In this document: positions 43,811 to 55,800 of the stretch, piece by piece
How positions within the stretch are numbered: the stretch's first letter is position 1
Layout of the letters: every line of letters starts with the position of its first letter
NCBI RefSeq assembly: GCF_022682495.2
Contig: NC_071389.1
Coordinates: 107,797,951-107,861,950, forward strand
Source: Desmodus rotundus
Taxonomy: Eukaryota > Chordata > Mammalia > Chiroptera > Phyllostomidae
Reading direction: 5' to 3'
Length of the DNA stretch: 64,000 nt
The notes under the pieces: model-generated
The model's input: only the letters and a program-made list of their open reading frames with translations
What the model was told of the DNA's origin: nothing
Databases searched by the model: none
Position numbers and translations under genes: made by a program

Positions 43811-46800
43811 TAGTTGGTGCAGGTGCCAGGGTGAACAATAACACTTTACTTACCAATTCGTTACAAAAGCGCAACGGCAACGCAGAGGCCGAGGAATTGA
43901 ACTCAGGATCCGAAAGCCTTCAGCCCCTACAGGCACACGCCCTTCTGAGGAGGCGTTGCTTTGTTCATTTTCACGTCCCCTTAAAATGTTCAAGCCCAGC
44001 CCAGCTGTCCCCTGAATGAACGGGCCCGACAGCTCCCGTTACGAATTCAGGGGCCCAGCAGAGCTTGGCTTTCACCTATGGAACCGGAACCTGAATGGGA
44101 GCTTCCCTCATTTCCCCAGTGAGGGAGGCTTTTCGGTCTGTGTCCAAACGCTCTCCACGGACACTGGCGTGGGAGAAGGGAAGCCGGGGAAGGGAAAGCC
44201 AGCACAATTTCTTTGCAAAACTCGTACTCATTTGACTCTGGACACATTTCCAGAGAACAGACACATGATATGGGTTTTCATTAAAAAATAAAGATCTCTT
44301 CTCGGAAAGTATTGACTGTGGGACAAAATTAAATGGATACCTTCTTTGGCAACTAAAGAAAAATCTGGGATGGAATTTGTGGAAAATTCACCATCCAATA
44401 AACTAATAAACCACAGTTAGCAGGTGCCTGTGAAAGGGGGAAATAGATAGGATGGGGAAAATCATTCGAACTGTCCCAAAGGCAGAACTGGTTGTTCTGG
44501 CACAGTTTGGGGTGGGGGTGGGCAGTTGGGGTGTTCGATGGTTTCCTGTTGGGAAGACAGTGTTTCCAGGGTGGCACCAACAGCCTTAGTAATAATTAAC
44601 ATGGGCCACAGAATTACAAAGCATGCACAGTAGCAGCGATTTTCAACCGTTTTCATCTCATAGCACACATAAATTACTAAAATTCTGCAGCACACCAAAA
44701 AAAAAGTATATTTTTTGCCAATCTGATGGCTATAGTTGTGTTGCCGGTTGTCTTTTTCTTTCTTAATTTGACTATCTACAGGAAAAGAGGTCAGTGACCC
44801 TGACTAAATAGTCAGGTATTGCATGTTTTAAAAATTCTTGTGGCACCCAGAAAAAAATTGCTGCACTATAGCAACTCATTTAATTTTAGGGACTGAAATA
44901 ATTAGCTGTGTGATCTTGGGAAAGTCACCTAACCTTTCTGGGCCTCAGATTTCTACTTTGTAAAATGGAAGGGCTACACAGACACTAAGTCCCCTGTCTC
45001 CTCTCTAGGAAGAGTAGCTTTCCAATGGGACCAGTGACCCAAGGAGAGCTGAACCTTTACTTGAGCCCCTTCTCACAGTCCCATAAAGCCTACTGTGTAG
45101 GGCTTCCTAGGAACATATTTTCATATGCTAAACAAAGGCCGTAAGCAGGAGGCACTGGTGAGTGAACAAATGGGAACTGAAGGCTGTGATAGCCTCTAGC
45201 CACTGCTGGCCTGAGAGCCTTGTTCTCCCAGCATCAAGGGTTTTCCTCTGTGGTGAGAAACCCAAGTCCCTCTCTCTTGGGAGCCAAACCAGATTTCTGT
45301 CCCCAAATTCCAAGCTCTTCCCCGGGACTCTTTATTTTCCCAGCTCTCCCGGCTTTGAGAATATACCTTGGATAGAAGAGCAGGAAAAGAAGTATTGCTT
45401 GCCTTGATCTGAATGCTTGGTGGCACCTCCATGACAAGAGTAAGGCAGCTGTTTTCCGTATTGTGGGGACCCCAGTCCCTGAGGCCACCAATGACTTCCT
45501 ACAAATTCAAGAACTTTTCCTTAGGTAGAGAGGACCAGACATTCAGTTTGACTCCAACGGGCAGGGACAGACCTGCTCCTGGGCAACTTTGGGTGGCTGT
45601 GGCCCCTCTCTACTTTTCAGGACGAACACGCTGGGCTCCACATGGCTTAATGGGGCTGAGCAGACGGTGGACTCTGGGGAGGCCCCAGAGAGAGGGCACT
45701 CGGATCCATTTCCTTTTCAGGGAGGTTAGCTGAGTGTGCTGTGGCAGGCTAAGGTGGGGCTGTTGGGGTCAAACCAACCATTATCAAGCCTTCCTTTGTA
45801 TGTGTGTGGGGGTGCTGACTGGATGCAATGGCTGAGGGACTCCCTAAACTCCGGTGAAGTTTGAGTCACTTTCCCGCAGCGGTATATACTGCCAAGCAGA
45901 ACAGTTTTATCAGACGTTTTCTTCCTTCTCACTCTCCCTTAATTATCCTGGAGACTCATGTCAGTGCAGGGTGAGGAGTTCCTGTGCAGGGGTGGAGAGG
46001 GAGTTGGGAATGGTGCGTTATTTGGATAAGTTCCTTGATCTTAACAGGTATTTGGAGAGTAGACTTGCCCGTGAAGGTTGATAGAGCCGGCCCGCCCTAT
46101 CTAGGTTACAAGGACCACAGACTCCGTAGTTTCCAGGAACCACAAATATGGGGGAAGGCAGGGTCCCCCAAGGTGGGGCAAACACTGGGGACCTTTGAGC
46201 AGGGAGGGAGCCCTGTCAATGATCTGTGGATTCAAGGAGAGTCTCATCTGCCCAGAGAAACAGCCCGCCCCTTCCGGAGCCTCCTGCTTCCCATCCCCCT
46301 CTGCCCCCCTGCCCTTGCCACCAAGCTGGATTCTGCAAGCCCCGACCCTTTCTGAGGAACGTAGAATGGCCTCTACAACGTCAGGAACACAGAGAAATCC
46401 GTTTGATAACTGAGTCATGGCTTCCCATGTAGTCTTCCTAACACTTTATTTACCTGGGTCCCTCTTCTCACCTTTTTTGCCTTTAAAAGCCTTCTCTAGC
46501 CCTTACTCCATGGGACCACCATAGCTTCAGTTCCGGGCCAAGTCCAGCCCCAAGCTCTCAAAATAAGTTGGCTTCTTCCAGAATGATTTGCTGAAGGCTT
46601 CTCTGGTGGGGCAGCCAGTTGGGGACCAGAGGTACTAGCTGGAGGGAGCCTTGAGCAGCAAGCTTGGGGATGACCTCGCTGGGTGCTTCTCAGCTCAGGC
46701 CAAAAGGCTCTGAGAAAGCTGTCAAGCACCTTAGAGAAAGCACTGCTTGGGGCCCTAATGCAGGTAGCACCTGCATTCCCCCAGGGCCACACACCTGCAC

Positions 46801-48770
46801 CCAGAGGCTGGAGGAGCTGCCCTATTCACAGCAGGCCTTAGATTAAGCACCTGACAAAGACCTGCCAGAGGCTAAGCCATCAGGATTGCAAAGAACACCT
46901 CCACCCTTTTCAGATTGCTCCACCATCCCACCACCGCGGTGCACTTAGATGTGAGGGGACAATTTCACTCCGTGGAGCTTGTCACTATTGGTTTCCTTTT
47001 CCCTCACCCAACAGCTTAGACCCAAGGCTCATGGGTGGGGCCATGCTGCTACCACAGGCCCCCTTTTCCAGGAAGGAAACTGATTGGTTTTCACAATTAT
47101 TTCCTTTCTCTAGCCCTCCAACCCCAAGTGAGCCTAAGGTTTGCCTGAAGTCTGGCCAGTTCTGGGGCTAGGCATGACCCCTGCGGCCAGAGCAACTCTG
47201 GCCACCCCCAAAACATTTGGGTGGGCAGTCCAGAGCCCTTTCTCTAGGCCAGAGCACAGAGACACAGCTGGAAAGGCAGGACAATTAGCCAGTGGCTGGC
47301 AGCCGGGCCATAAAAACACAGGAAGTGGCCACCGCAGGGTGGAGGTGATGGCTGTCCCCAATAAAGTGATTGTTACAAAGAATGCCCACATTCCGAAGAC
47401 ACAGGCTGAAGACTGTGCCTCGGCTGGCTTCCAGAGCTTGAGGGCTGGGAGGGGTGTGTGGGGGACGGAAGGAGGGACTGTGTCTGCAGGAAGAGGAGGA
47501 AGATGTTTACTAGATCAAAAGTCTGCAGTGCCCATCATTTAAGCTCTCACATTCCGGCCCCATCAGGACTGCAGACACCCCTTTCACACTCACGCCACAT
47601 TCAGTGACTTGGCTTTTGTGATGGTGCTCACAACGTATTTTCCTTTTTTTTCTGGAGCGGTCCCGATGACACTCAGCTGTCTGGGCCCAGGGGTCTGTCC
47701 ACGTGGATGGATCTCCTGCCTCTTGAGTCCTCAGCTTGCTGTTCCCCACCCACCCTCAGATTTAACCTTCTTCCTTAGGAAACACAAAGAATGGGAGGGA
47801 CCAGCAAGCGGGAGATCCCGAGAAGCCCTGAACCTGCCTGGGCCTGGTGTCTCTGCACCACGAAGCTTGGTGGGTATCATCTGTTAAATGAAGAGCATGA
47901 CAACACCAGCTTTGTTCTGGATCTAGGGAGAGGTGAGGATCGGGGAGAAAAAAGGCACTGGAAAGGGCTCCAGAGATGACAACATGAAATGACAAATTCC
48001 AGAGAGTGCTTGACAATGAGAGCCAAGTGCAGATCTGGAAGAGAGTGGCCAGCGCCCGCCCTTTCCAGAGCAGGTGCGAAGCCACCCAGTCAGCCTGCAC
48101 TGACTCCCGAACCAGCCCTGCGAATCCTCCTGCGGCATTGCCATCTGCACTGGGAGAGAAGGCAGGCGGTGACCTCGGCCCTCTCCCTGTGGGCACTAAA
48201 CCGAGAGCGGAATCTCCTGGGCCTGTGCTCCTGTTGGTGCAGATCCCCAGCCAGGCCCTGCAGCAGAGATCCCCACGGCCTCCACTTCCAGTCCCTGGCT
48301 CCTTGGACACAGCGCTTCAAAAGCAAGGATCCTTTCTCAACCCTTCCCCACTCTGAGCTTTTCAGAAGCAACCACTAGTAATGGGCCAGGGTTCCCTTAC
48401 CATCCCCTCCCAGATGAAAAATAATTTTGTCAAGAATGTTTTACTTTGTAAAAGAAAGAGTGCTTTTAGGACTTAGGTACACATTAGCAGACATTCTAGG
48501 CTCCTTTTCCTTGATTTTTAACCCCTTATTTAAGTATGGTAAACTTAAAAGTGTAGCTCGCTGAATTTTCACAAACACAGGGTGACCAGTATCTGCACCC
48601 CGGCAACCTCCTGCGCCATTACTGCCCTCCACTAGCCTGATTTCTCGTTTGGTTTGTAGTAAAGACTTTTGATCTTAAGTGCAATTACTTAAAAATTGCT
48701 TTAACTTAAATCCCAAATATTAGATGAACTCGGAGATGCAGCCTGTAGCTAGGGTCATACTTTATCTCCT
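43811..48770. other. Intergenic upstream of CDX2
   Basis: Contains a hAT-like element (44630-44874) and a MIR (about 44895-44975). Otherwise no gene; many short overlapping frames are chance. Confidence 0.55.
44630..44874. repeat. Non-autonomous DNA transposon fossil (hAT-like)
   Basis: The left end cagtagcagcgattttcaacc and the right end read in reverse (atagtgcagcaatttttt) are similar imperfect inverted termini. The body has tcatctcatagcacacataa and ttctgcagcacacc. Family not assigned. Confidence 0.45.
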
Positions 48771-49214
48771 GCGCAGGGCGAGGGGCGAGTGGTTTCCTTG
48801 GGGAAGAAAATCAATGATCAGCGATGACAGTTGTTGGGGGCGCGCCATCGTTCTGGCCAGGGACGCAGAGCGGGAAGGAACCTGAGCCTGCCTTCCGGCT
48901 TCGCTCTTCACCTCCTGGGTGGGTTAGAAACCTCGTCATCAAAGCAATGGCTTCCCTTTACTCTTGGAATATGACGACCCGACCCCCACCCCCCCGGCCT
49001 TTGCATAAACACAACTCCTTAGTCTTCAAGTCCAGATATCGCGGAGACAGCTCTTCCCCCTCTCTTTTGTAAGTTTCTTGATTTCGTTCTTTGAAATTGG
49101 AGGTTAAAGTGCACCATGTTGGAAGGAGGAAGTTCTTAACAATAAAGGTTTGGATATTTAGCTGTGATCAAGTCGCTGCCATCTCGGGAGCCCCCTCCCC
49201 CCTTATCTTTTAAA

Positions 49215-49222
49215 ATGCAAAT
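49215..49222 (+). promoter_or_regulatory. CDX2: Octamer motif ATGCAAAT upstream of CDX2
   Basis: Perfect POU octamer about 430 bp before the CDX2 ATG, next to a GATA-type site (ccttatctttt, 49201-49211). POU5F1 and CDX2 are known to antagonise each other, so an octamer here is plausible, but binding is inferred. Confidence 0.45.
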
Positions 49223-49269
49223 CACGTTTCGTAGGGTTGTGCGCGGGGTGCGCGCAGCGCCTAGACGTC

Positions 49270-49340
49270 TCCAGCCATTGGTGTCTGTGTGATTACTAAT
49301 AAAGTCCTGTAAACACTTGTTAATCACGTAAGGCTGCCGG
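49270..49340 (+). promoter_or_regulatory. CDX2: Candidate CDX2 core promoter
   Basis: Contains an inverted CCAAT box (attgg, 49277-49281), a TATA-like taataaag (49297-49304) and FOX/HOX-type sites (tgtaaacactt, gttaatcacg). A start near 49330 would give a 5' UTR of about 325 nt. Inferred. Confidence 0.5.
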
Positions 49341-49414
49341 GCCCCGGGCTCTGGGCTCCATACGCCAGCCTGTGGCGAGTCTTCCCCGCCTCTGCAGCTT
49401 AGTGGGAAGGAGGT

Positions 49415-49467
49415 GGGAGGAAAGAAGGAAGAAAGGAAGGGAGGGAGGGAGGGAGGGAGGGAGGAGA
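49415..49467 (+). promoter_or_regulatory. CDX2: 53-nt pure purine tract with six GGG runs
   Basis: Uninterrupted purines, ending in six GGG runs each separated by one A (49439-49461). This is a textbook G-quadruplex-forming pattern on the transcribed-sense strand, about 190 nt before the ATG and likely in the 5' UTR. Confidence 0.7.
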
Positions 49468-49622
49468 CAGGTTAGTGGGAGGGACTGCCTTAGAGGCAGA
49501 ATCGCCGCGAGTAGCCGGCTGAGCACCGCAGGCTGGGGCGCAGCCACCCACGGCTCTTCGCGTCCCCGAGACCTTTCCCTTTTGCGCCCCGCGGCAGTCC
49601 CCAGCGTCAGTCCCCAGGCAGC

Positions 49623-49664
49623 ATGGTGAGGTTGGCTGTCCGGCCTTCGCCACCATGTACGTGA
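49623..49664 (+). other. CDX2: uORF overlapping the CDX2 start codon
   Basis: ATG at 49623 with A at -3 and G at +4, 13 codons, TGA at 49662-49664. It is out of frame with CDX2 and ends 7 nt beyond the CDX2 ATG (49655-49657). Confidence 0.7.
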
Positions 49665-50195
49665 GCTACCTCCTGGACAAGGACGTGAGCATGTACCCCA
49701 GCTCCGTGCGCCACTCTGGCGGCCTCAACCTGGCCCCGCAGAACTTCGTCAGCCCCCCGCAGTACCCGGACTACGGCGGCTATCACGTGGCGGCCGCCGC
49801 CGCGGCCGCCGCGAACTTGGACAATGCTCAGTCCCCAGGGCCGTCCTGGCCCGCAGCTTACGGAGCCCCACTCCGGGAGGACTGGAACGGTTACGCGCCG
49901 GGTGGCGCCGCAGTCGCCGCCAATGCCGTGGCACACGGGCTCAACGGGGGCTCTCCGGCTGCCGCCATGGGCTACAGCAGCCCCACCGACTACCATCCTC
50001 ACCACCACCCGCACCATCACCCGCACCACCCGCCCGCGGCACCTTCCTGTGCCTCAGGATTGCTGCAGACTCTCAACCCCGGCCCTCCCGGGCCCTCTGC
50101 CACCGCTGCCGCGGAGCAGCTGTCCCCCGGCGGCCAGCGGCGGAACCTGTGCGAGTGGATGCGGAAGCCGGCGCAGCAGTCCCTCGGAAGCCAAG
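49655..50195 (+). CDS. CDX2: CDX2 exon 1 (coding)
   Basis: 541 nt, codons 1-180 plus one base. Ends QQSLGSQ with donor G|gtgagc at 50195/50196; the frame stays open into the intron by chance to 50380. Confidence 0.96.
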
Positions 50196-53100
50196 GTGAG
50201 CGGCGGCGCGCCCGGCGGGAGGGCGCCCTGGGAGGCGCGGACCTGGCGCCGGCTGCTAGGCTGGTCGCGCATCCCGTGCGCACCCGGGCGTTCGGGGCTG
50301 CTGGGGGCTCGGCGCCAGTAGGGACGGTCGGGGAGACGACGTCAGGAAACTCCGGCCCTCGGGGCTTCTCTAGCTTCTAGGCTGGTGAGGGTCTGGGGTG
50401 AATGTTTTGACCTTACACATCTGGCTCAGTTTAAGGCAGAGGCGAAGCTTGGCTGTACTGAGTGGATCGTGTCCTCCCCACTTGCTGCCGCCGCTCCCAC
50501 TCGGTGCGCGGCTTCTAGCCACCGGGAAGAGGGGGCGTCGAACTCCACCGCCGGGGCGGTCTACCCTAGGTCTCCATGCCCTCCTTCCTCATCTGACTAC
50601 TCAGGAAGAGAGGTGGCCGGGGGGCCAGGAGAGCGGCGCGTGGGTCCAGGTCTAGCCATTCAGGTCAACTCAAGGGACCCGAGCTACAGCAAGTCTGGAG
50701 ATCGGGCAGAGGTGCTGTGTCTGAAGAGGAGATGTTGGCCACAGGAGCTAAGGTGAAGGGGGCGCGCCCCGGTCTTTGAACTTTTGATCTGCAACGGGGT
50801 TATTCAGTCTGAAGCTGGAGGTAAGAACCCTCGGGAAAGAGGAAGCCTTGATGCGGATTCAGCCGCAGCTTTAGACAAGGATCGTTCGTTCTGAATCAAG
50901 GATCTAGGCATGTGTGTGTGTGCAAGCGCTCGCGCACGCAGACGGTCTAGACGCTCGCTCAGGAGATGTTCCTGCAAAGATCCTAGGTTTGCCAGACTGT
51001 GGGGCTCGTTGGTTCGGGGTTTGCCCCTTCAGGTGTAGGGATGTGGGTCAAGGTGGGAAGGAAGGGAGAAGAGTTTTGTTGCGGAGAGTCCTTTTGGCGT
51101 CGCCTTTTTACTCCAGAAGTCTTCCCAGCCTTCTGCACTTCCGCTTTTCTCTCTTCCCTCTTTTCTGCCCCAGCCCGGCTGCATGCAGGTTATGGCCACT
51201 TCGAAGAGGTTTATAGCCAATTACAGCCGTATAAATCAGAGCAGCCGTTGGGGGCTGTCTTTGGGGATCGGTTTCTGCGTCACTGGGCACATGCCGGTGT
51301 CTTTCGGGTGGGAAGGCCACAAGGCCAGCCTCGCAGACTCTGCTTGGTCCCTTCCCCTAGAGGAGGCTCCCTGGTCGGAATACAGCGCAAGCCCAAAGAA
51401 GGCCTTCTCTCCAGAGCCTGCCAGGGGCGCAACTGGCAGGGACCCAACGGCCTAAGGGAGACCTTTGACGCATCCCGGGAGAGCGCAGAGGTGTGGGAGA
51501 GGGAGGGGAACCGCGGGAGCCCGGGCCTCGAGGTCAGCAGATGAGAGGTCGCTGTGAAGTCCCGCGCCAAGGTGGCAAGGCCGCAGTCGGCGCCCGGCGC
51601 CCTTATGATGTTAATGTGGGGAGGCCGCGGCCCGCCGGCTGGACCCCGGCTTCTCTGCGGAGCTTCATCTGTCAAGGGGCGAGGGGGCGGTACTCGGCCC
51701 GGTCCGCTTTGATATACACCTTCCCAGCCCTGCATTGTCTCTTTTAGGGCCCGGAAAGAGGGTGGTGACTTTCGCAGTCAATAATGAATTCTGGCAAGTC
51801 CCTCTCATCTCTCCCCTCTTCCAGCCCCCTCTTTGGTTCCCAGGGGGTGAGGGGCGCCTGCAAGGCCGTTGGGCGCGGGCCGCGGCGCGCAAAGGGTCCT
51901 CCTGGTCACCGCGTTTCCCAGCCCCTCCGGGGTATTCAGCAGCCGAGCAACAGTGGCCCCCGAGCACCCCAAGGCGTATGACTGCTGGGGAATTGGGCTC
52001 GGACGACTCCTTTGCGTCCCGCTCCCCAATCCTGGAGGTGTGTTTTGTAGCTTCAACCTGACGGAGGTGCCAGGCGCACCTTTTCTATCTGCCCGACTTA
52101 GTCTGATTTTCAGTTTTCTCATCTGTAAAAAGGTGCGACCACCAGTGGCAACCTCGAGTGGTAACCTGGGAAGCGGCAGCGCGCGGGAACGCGCCTACCT
52201 CTAGGAAGTCCCTCGGGACGTGTTAGTTCCCCTCGCTTTCTTTGCCGGCGCGGGGTCGGGGCCGCAGCGCCCATTCAAATGCGCCTGCCGGGCGGTGTTT
52301 ATGTTAATGCGCCTGGCGGGGAGGGGGATGAAAGCAGGGGCCGCCATTTGCTCAGTAGTGGTAATTCAAACAGAATGCGGTTGTTATTAAGGCATTGAAA
52401 GGGCTTTTCTTTGATAAGATCGCCTTGTCCGGCATTGTTTGCGACTGTGTTCCCCTTTCAGAGGCTTGGGGGAGTTCCTCTGATCCAGCCTGTATCTTCC
52501 CAGGGCGCTTTTGTTGTGCTTTGCAAAGGGTTTTACCTGAACAAAGTCGGCCTGCGGGGCATTAAACACCTCCGAGCAGCTCCGAGACCCTTTAGATCTT
52601 TCTGTCGGACTGGGCACTGGGCGACTGGACCGCTCTGCTGCCAGAAGACCGGAGCCTGGCCAGGGCTTTGCCGGGGGTTGACTCAGGACAGATGCGGTGG
52701 AGACGCCAGTCTCGGGTCTGCTCCAACTGAGGCGGCACCATTTGTCAAGACCCTTCAGTAAAACAATCAATCCGAGGTTTAATATGTTGACTCAACCCAG
52801 TGAATAAGGGTCCCTGGTCAGGATAGCTCTGCAGGGTTTGAGGCAGAAATAAAGGGGGATTTAAAAAAGAGTGGGAAATGCCAAACCAGGCTCCACCAGG
52901 CATCTACAGTGCTCCCAGCAGGCGGGGCTTTCTGCCTGCTCCGCCCGCCAGACCCCCGCTCAGAGTTCCTGCCGGGCGGTGGGGGTGGGGGGCCCTAGGG
53001 TGCCAGGGGGTGATTCTGGTGACTTGAGGGAACCTGTGAGCGCCTGCCCCCCCTTTGCACTTCTAATAAAGCAAACAGAAAGTAACCTCCACCCCTCCAC

Positions 53101-54764
53101 CGCTACTAATACATACCCATGTTTTTAGGTGGGCTTTCATTTCTGGTGGGCCTGAAAACCTGAATATTCCCTGGGGTCTGGATTCTCTCTCCTGTTCTCT
53201 TTCCCTAGCCAGCTCCAGTACCATATCGGTTCACCAAAGTGGAGGTTGGGTTCTGCTTTCTTCTGTGTGTAGAAGTTTTAGTTTTTCTTAGTTTTTAAAA
53301 ACCACTTAACCCCAAGGTTAGTTTAGTGTCCCGGAGAGCCCCACACCCTCCCCCCAGGGCCCTCTTGGGAGGGGGGGGGTCTTGTCAAGCTGGCAGGGAC
53401 CGGCCAAACCCCGGCCCCCCAGGGCGGTGGAGGAAGAGAAATGGCCCTTCGGTTAGGGAGGTTTGTCATTACCCATGACTGATGGGCTGCCTTGTAGTTC
53501 TCAGCTCTGACTTCTCCTTCCTCCAGTGAAAACCAGGACGAAAGACAAATACCGGGTGGTGTACACGGACCACCAGCGGCTAGAGCTGGAGAAGGAGTTT
53601 CACTACAGCCGCTACATCACCATCCGGAGGAAAGCCGAGCTGGCCGCCACCCTGGGGCTCTCCGAGAGGCAGGTGGGAGCTGCCCTTCTCTCTCCCCACC
53701 TGGTCACTGCCTGGGGTTGGGAGTCGCGTGGGGAGAGTTACAAGCTAGACTGCAGATTACAGGAGCAGGATGGAGAGCATTTTCCTTCTGGATGCTTAAA
53801 AAGGAAAGAAAGAAAAGGCTTTTTCCACCTGTAGTTGTCTTATTTGATGATATTGAATATTTATTTTTCTATTTTGATGGGCCTGGGCGATGTAAGAAAA
53901 AGCAGCATTGGTTTAGTACAGAATTCTATTTGGGTCACTGTACCTGCAAAAAAAATTAATAGACCCCAATCCCTGCCCATAAAAACTACAACTAGATGGG
54001 TGAGGCTTGGCTCATGAACTCTCTATAGGGTCTAGAAAAAATAGGCCAAATTCACAGCCAGGAAGCTCACATTAAATCTCATTCTCTGCCCCAAGGTGAG
54101 GAATATTACTTCTTAGTTTCGTTCTGAGGGGCCAAAGGTTGTCATATGAAGTCCATCCGGCCCTGGCTTCCTCTTGCTTGGTACAGAAAGGTCCTTGTGG
54201 CTTCTGTTTTCCTTGGTTTTGAGACTCTGAACTTTCCTAGTAGAGTTGTAGATAAAGGCTGCTTTGGAAAGAAACCTGGGGAACAAGGTGAATGGGGGGA
54301 GGCTCTTTTCTCGGGGTGATGAATTGGGCTTGGGAGGGGCTCCAGGAGTGGGCTGTTATAGAGATATCCCATGAAAGGCTGAGAGGGTTTGGGGGTCCTT
54401 GCTTAAGAGAGGCATTTCTTTAGTTGGCAAGAAAAATATGGATGCCAGTGCTGATACTGGTTCTCCCCCCTACCCACATCCTCTTCTTCACCATCTTCTG
54501 TTTTATCCACCTGTCCATTTCCAGGTTAAAATTTGGTTTCAGAACCGCAGAGCAAAGGAAAGGAAAATCAACAAGAAGAAATTGCAGCAGCAGCAGCAGC
54601 CTCCTCCGCCTGCAGCCCAGCCTCCCCAGCCCCAGCCAGGTCCTCTGAGAAGTGTCCCAGAGCCCCTGAGTCCTGTGTCTACCCTGCAGGGTTCTGTGCC
54701 AGGCTCTGTCCCTGGGGTTCTGGGGCCAACTGGAGGGGTGTTGAACTCTGCTGTCACCCAGTGA
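49655..54764 (+). CDS. CDX2: CDX2 caudal-type homeodomain transcription factor (3 exons, joined)
   Basis: join(49655-50195, 53527-53672, 54525-54764), 309 codons with stop, 308 residues (human 313). A nuclear DNA-binding protein specifying trophectoderm, posterior axis and intestinal epithelium. The N-terminal activation region starts [20 protein letters not shown], with an eight-alanine run (about residues 46-53) and a His/Pro repeat. A hexapeptide-type motif NLCEWMRKP precedes the homeodomain (about residues 182-241: [20 protein letters not shown] ... [14 protein letters not shown]). A short Q5 then Pro-rich tail ends GVLNSAVTQ. Start chosen at gccaccATG. Lies downstream of URAD on the same strand, as in other mammals. 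Confidence 0.97.
50196..53526 (+). other. CDX2: CDX2 intron 1, CpG-rich with candidate enhancer sequence
   Basis: 3.3 kb, GC- and CpG-rich with almost no transposons. Motif-dense stretches lie at 51180-51260 (tttatagccaatta, ccgtataaatca) and 52260-52420. Mouse Cdx2 intron 1 is known to carry enhancers. The frames across it are chance. Confidence 0.6.
52260..52420 (+). promoter_or_regulatory. CDX2: Candidate CDX2 intronic enhancer
   Basis: Contains cccattcaaatgcg, gtttatgttaatgcg, gtaattcaaac and ctttgataagat. The last combines a TCF/LEF site (ctttgat, 52409-52415) with an overlapping GATA site. CDX genes are Wnt targets; function inferred. Confidence 0.4.
53527..53672 (+). CDS. CDX2: CDX2 exon 2: homeodomain helices 1-2
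   Basis: 146 nt. Encodes [20 protein letters not shown] and onward to ATLGLSERQ; donor |gtggga. Confidence 0.97.
53673..54524 (+). other. CDX2: CDX2 intron 2
   Basis: 852 nt, no repeat or gene recognised. Confidence 0.75.
54525..54764 (+). CDS. CDX2: CDX2 exon 3: recognition helix and C-terminus
   Basis: 240 nt after ...tttccag. Encodes [20 protein letters not shown], a Q5 run, [15 protein letters not shown] and the conserved tail ending in VTQ and TGA (54762-54764). Confidence 0.97.
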   Translation, partial: VKIWFQNRRAKERKINKKKLQQQQQPPPPAAQPPQPQPGPLRSVPEPLSPVSTLQGSVPGSVPGVLGPTGGVLNSAVTQ

Positions 54765-55800
54765 CCAACAGTGGCCTGCAGCAGCAGAGCGATTCCAGAC
54801 TGAGCCGTGAGGAGCAAGGACTCTGCTTGAATCCTCAGGAGAGAGCCCTCCCCTCCTGCCTACAGACGTATAGCAGGCACCAATTTATCCAGCTCTCAGA
54901 GGAAAAATGGGGGCCAGGAGTAAAGACAAGCGGGGTCTGGGCCCTCAAGGAAGACATTGTCCCAGATTTTGACTTTTTTTTTGGTCTGACTGCCAGGAAG
55001 GATACAGGAAGTGATGACCACTGGGATTTCATGTAGTGCTGGCAGAAGCGGTGCTGGCTAAACAGACCAGGCTTTCAGCCCCGCTTCCCCAGCTCTGTAC
55101 CTCCAAAATCTTCAGGATGCATCTCTGGTTGGAGCTGAAGGGAGAGAGGAACTCAGGGGAACACCAGTGCTTAGAGCCGAGATGGCTACTGCCTACTCAC
55201 TGCCATCCAATGACCAGCTGGCCTCTCCCGCCTCAAGGGCAGGTTTAAACTACAGAAGTTAGAGACAGCTAAGATAGAAACCTGGACGGACCAAAGACTG
55301 CAGACCCCCCAGGTCTTTGTCTTTGTCTTTCTTCTCTTCACTCCCCAGATCAGAAAAGGCTTGGCTGGTGTGTGTGCGGTGGATGGTGTGTGGGGGTGGT
55401 TTTGGACTCTAGGCCTGGCAAGGGGGCCCAGGGCTGGACCTTGTTTAGCAAACCTGTCACCAGAGCTTCTCTGGGCTGAATGTATGTCAGTGCTATAAAT
55501 GCCAGAGCCGACCTGGACTTCCTGTCATTTTCACAATCTTGGGGCTGATGAAGAAGGGGAGTTGTTGTTGCTGCTGTTTGAGTTGTTGGTCTGTGTAGCA
55601 TCTGGGACAGTCCTTGAAAAGCCTTCTGGATCCATGGGGAGAGAAGTGATATGGTGAAGGGAAGTGGGGATGTTTGAACACAGTTGAATTTTTTTTTCTA
55701 AAAAGAAAAAAGATAAATGAACTTTCCATATTTCAGATTCTGTATTTATTGTTTTCAGAGTTTTTCCAGAATTATTATTTTTTTTAAGAAAGGAAAAATC
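54765..55800 (+). other. CDX2: CDX2 3' UTR (approximate)
   Basis: About 1 kb becoming AT-rich near 55680-55800. No canonical AATAAA found. A weak variant gataaa at about 55710 is the nearest candidate, so the end is uncertain. Confidence 0.45.

Noticed and set aside
50196..50380. Open frame continuing from CDX2 exon 1 into the intron
   Set aside because: The donor at 50195/50196 and phase match to the homeodomain exon at 53527 are clear; the readthrough is chance in GC-rich sequence.
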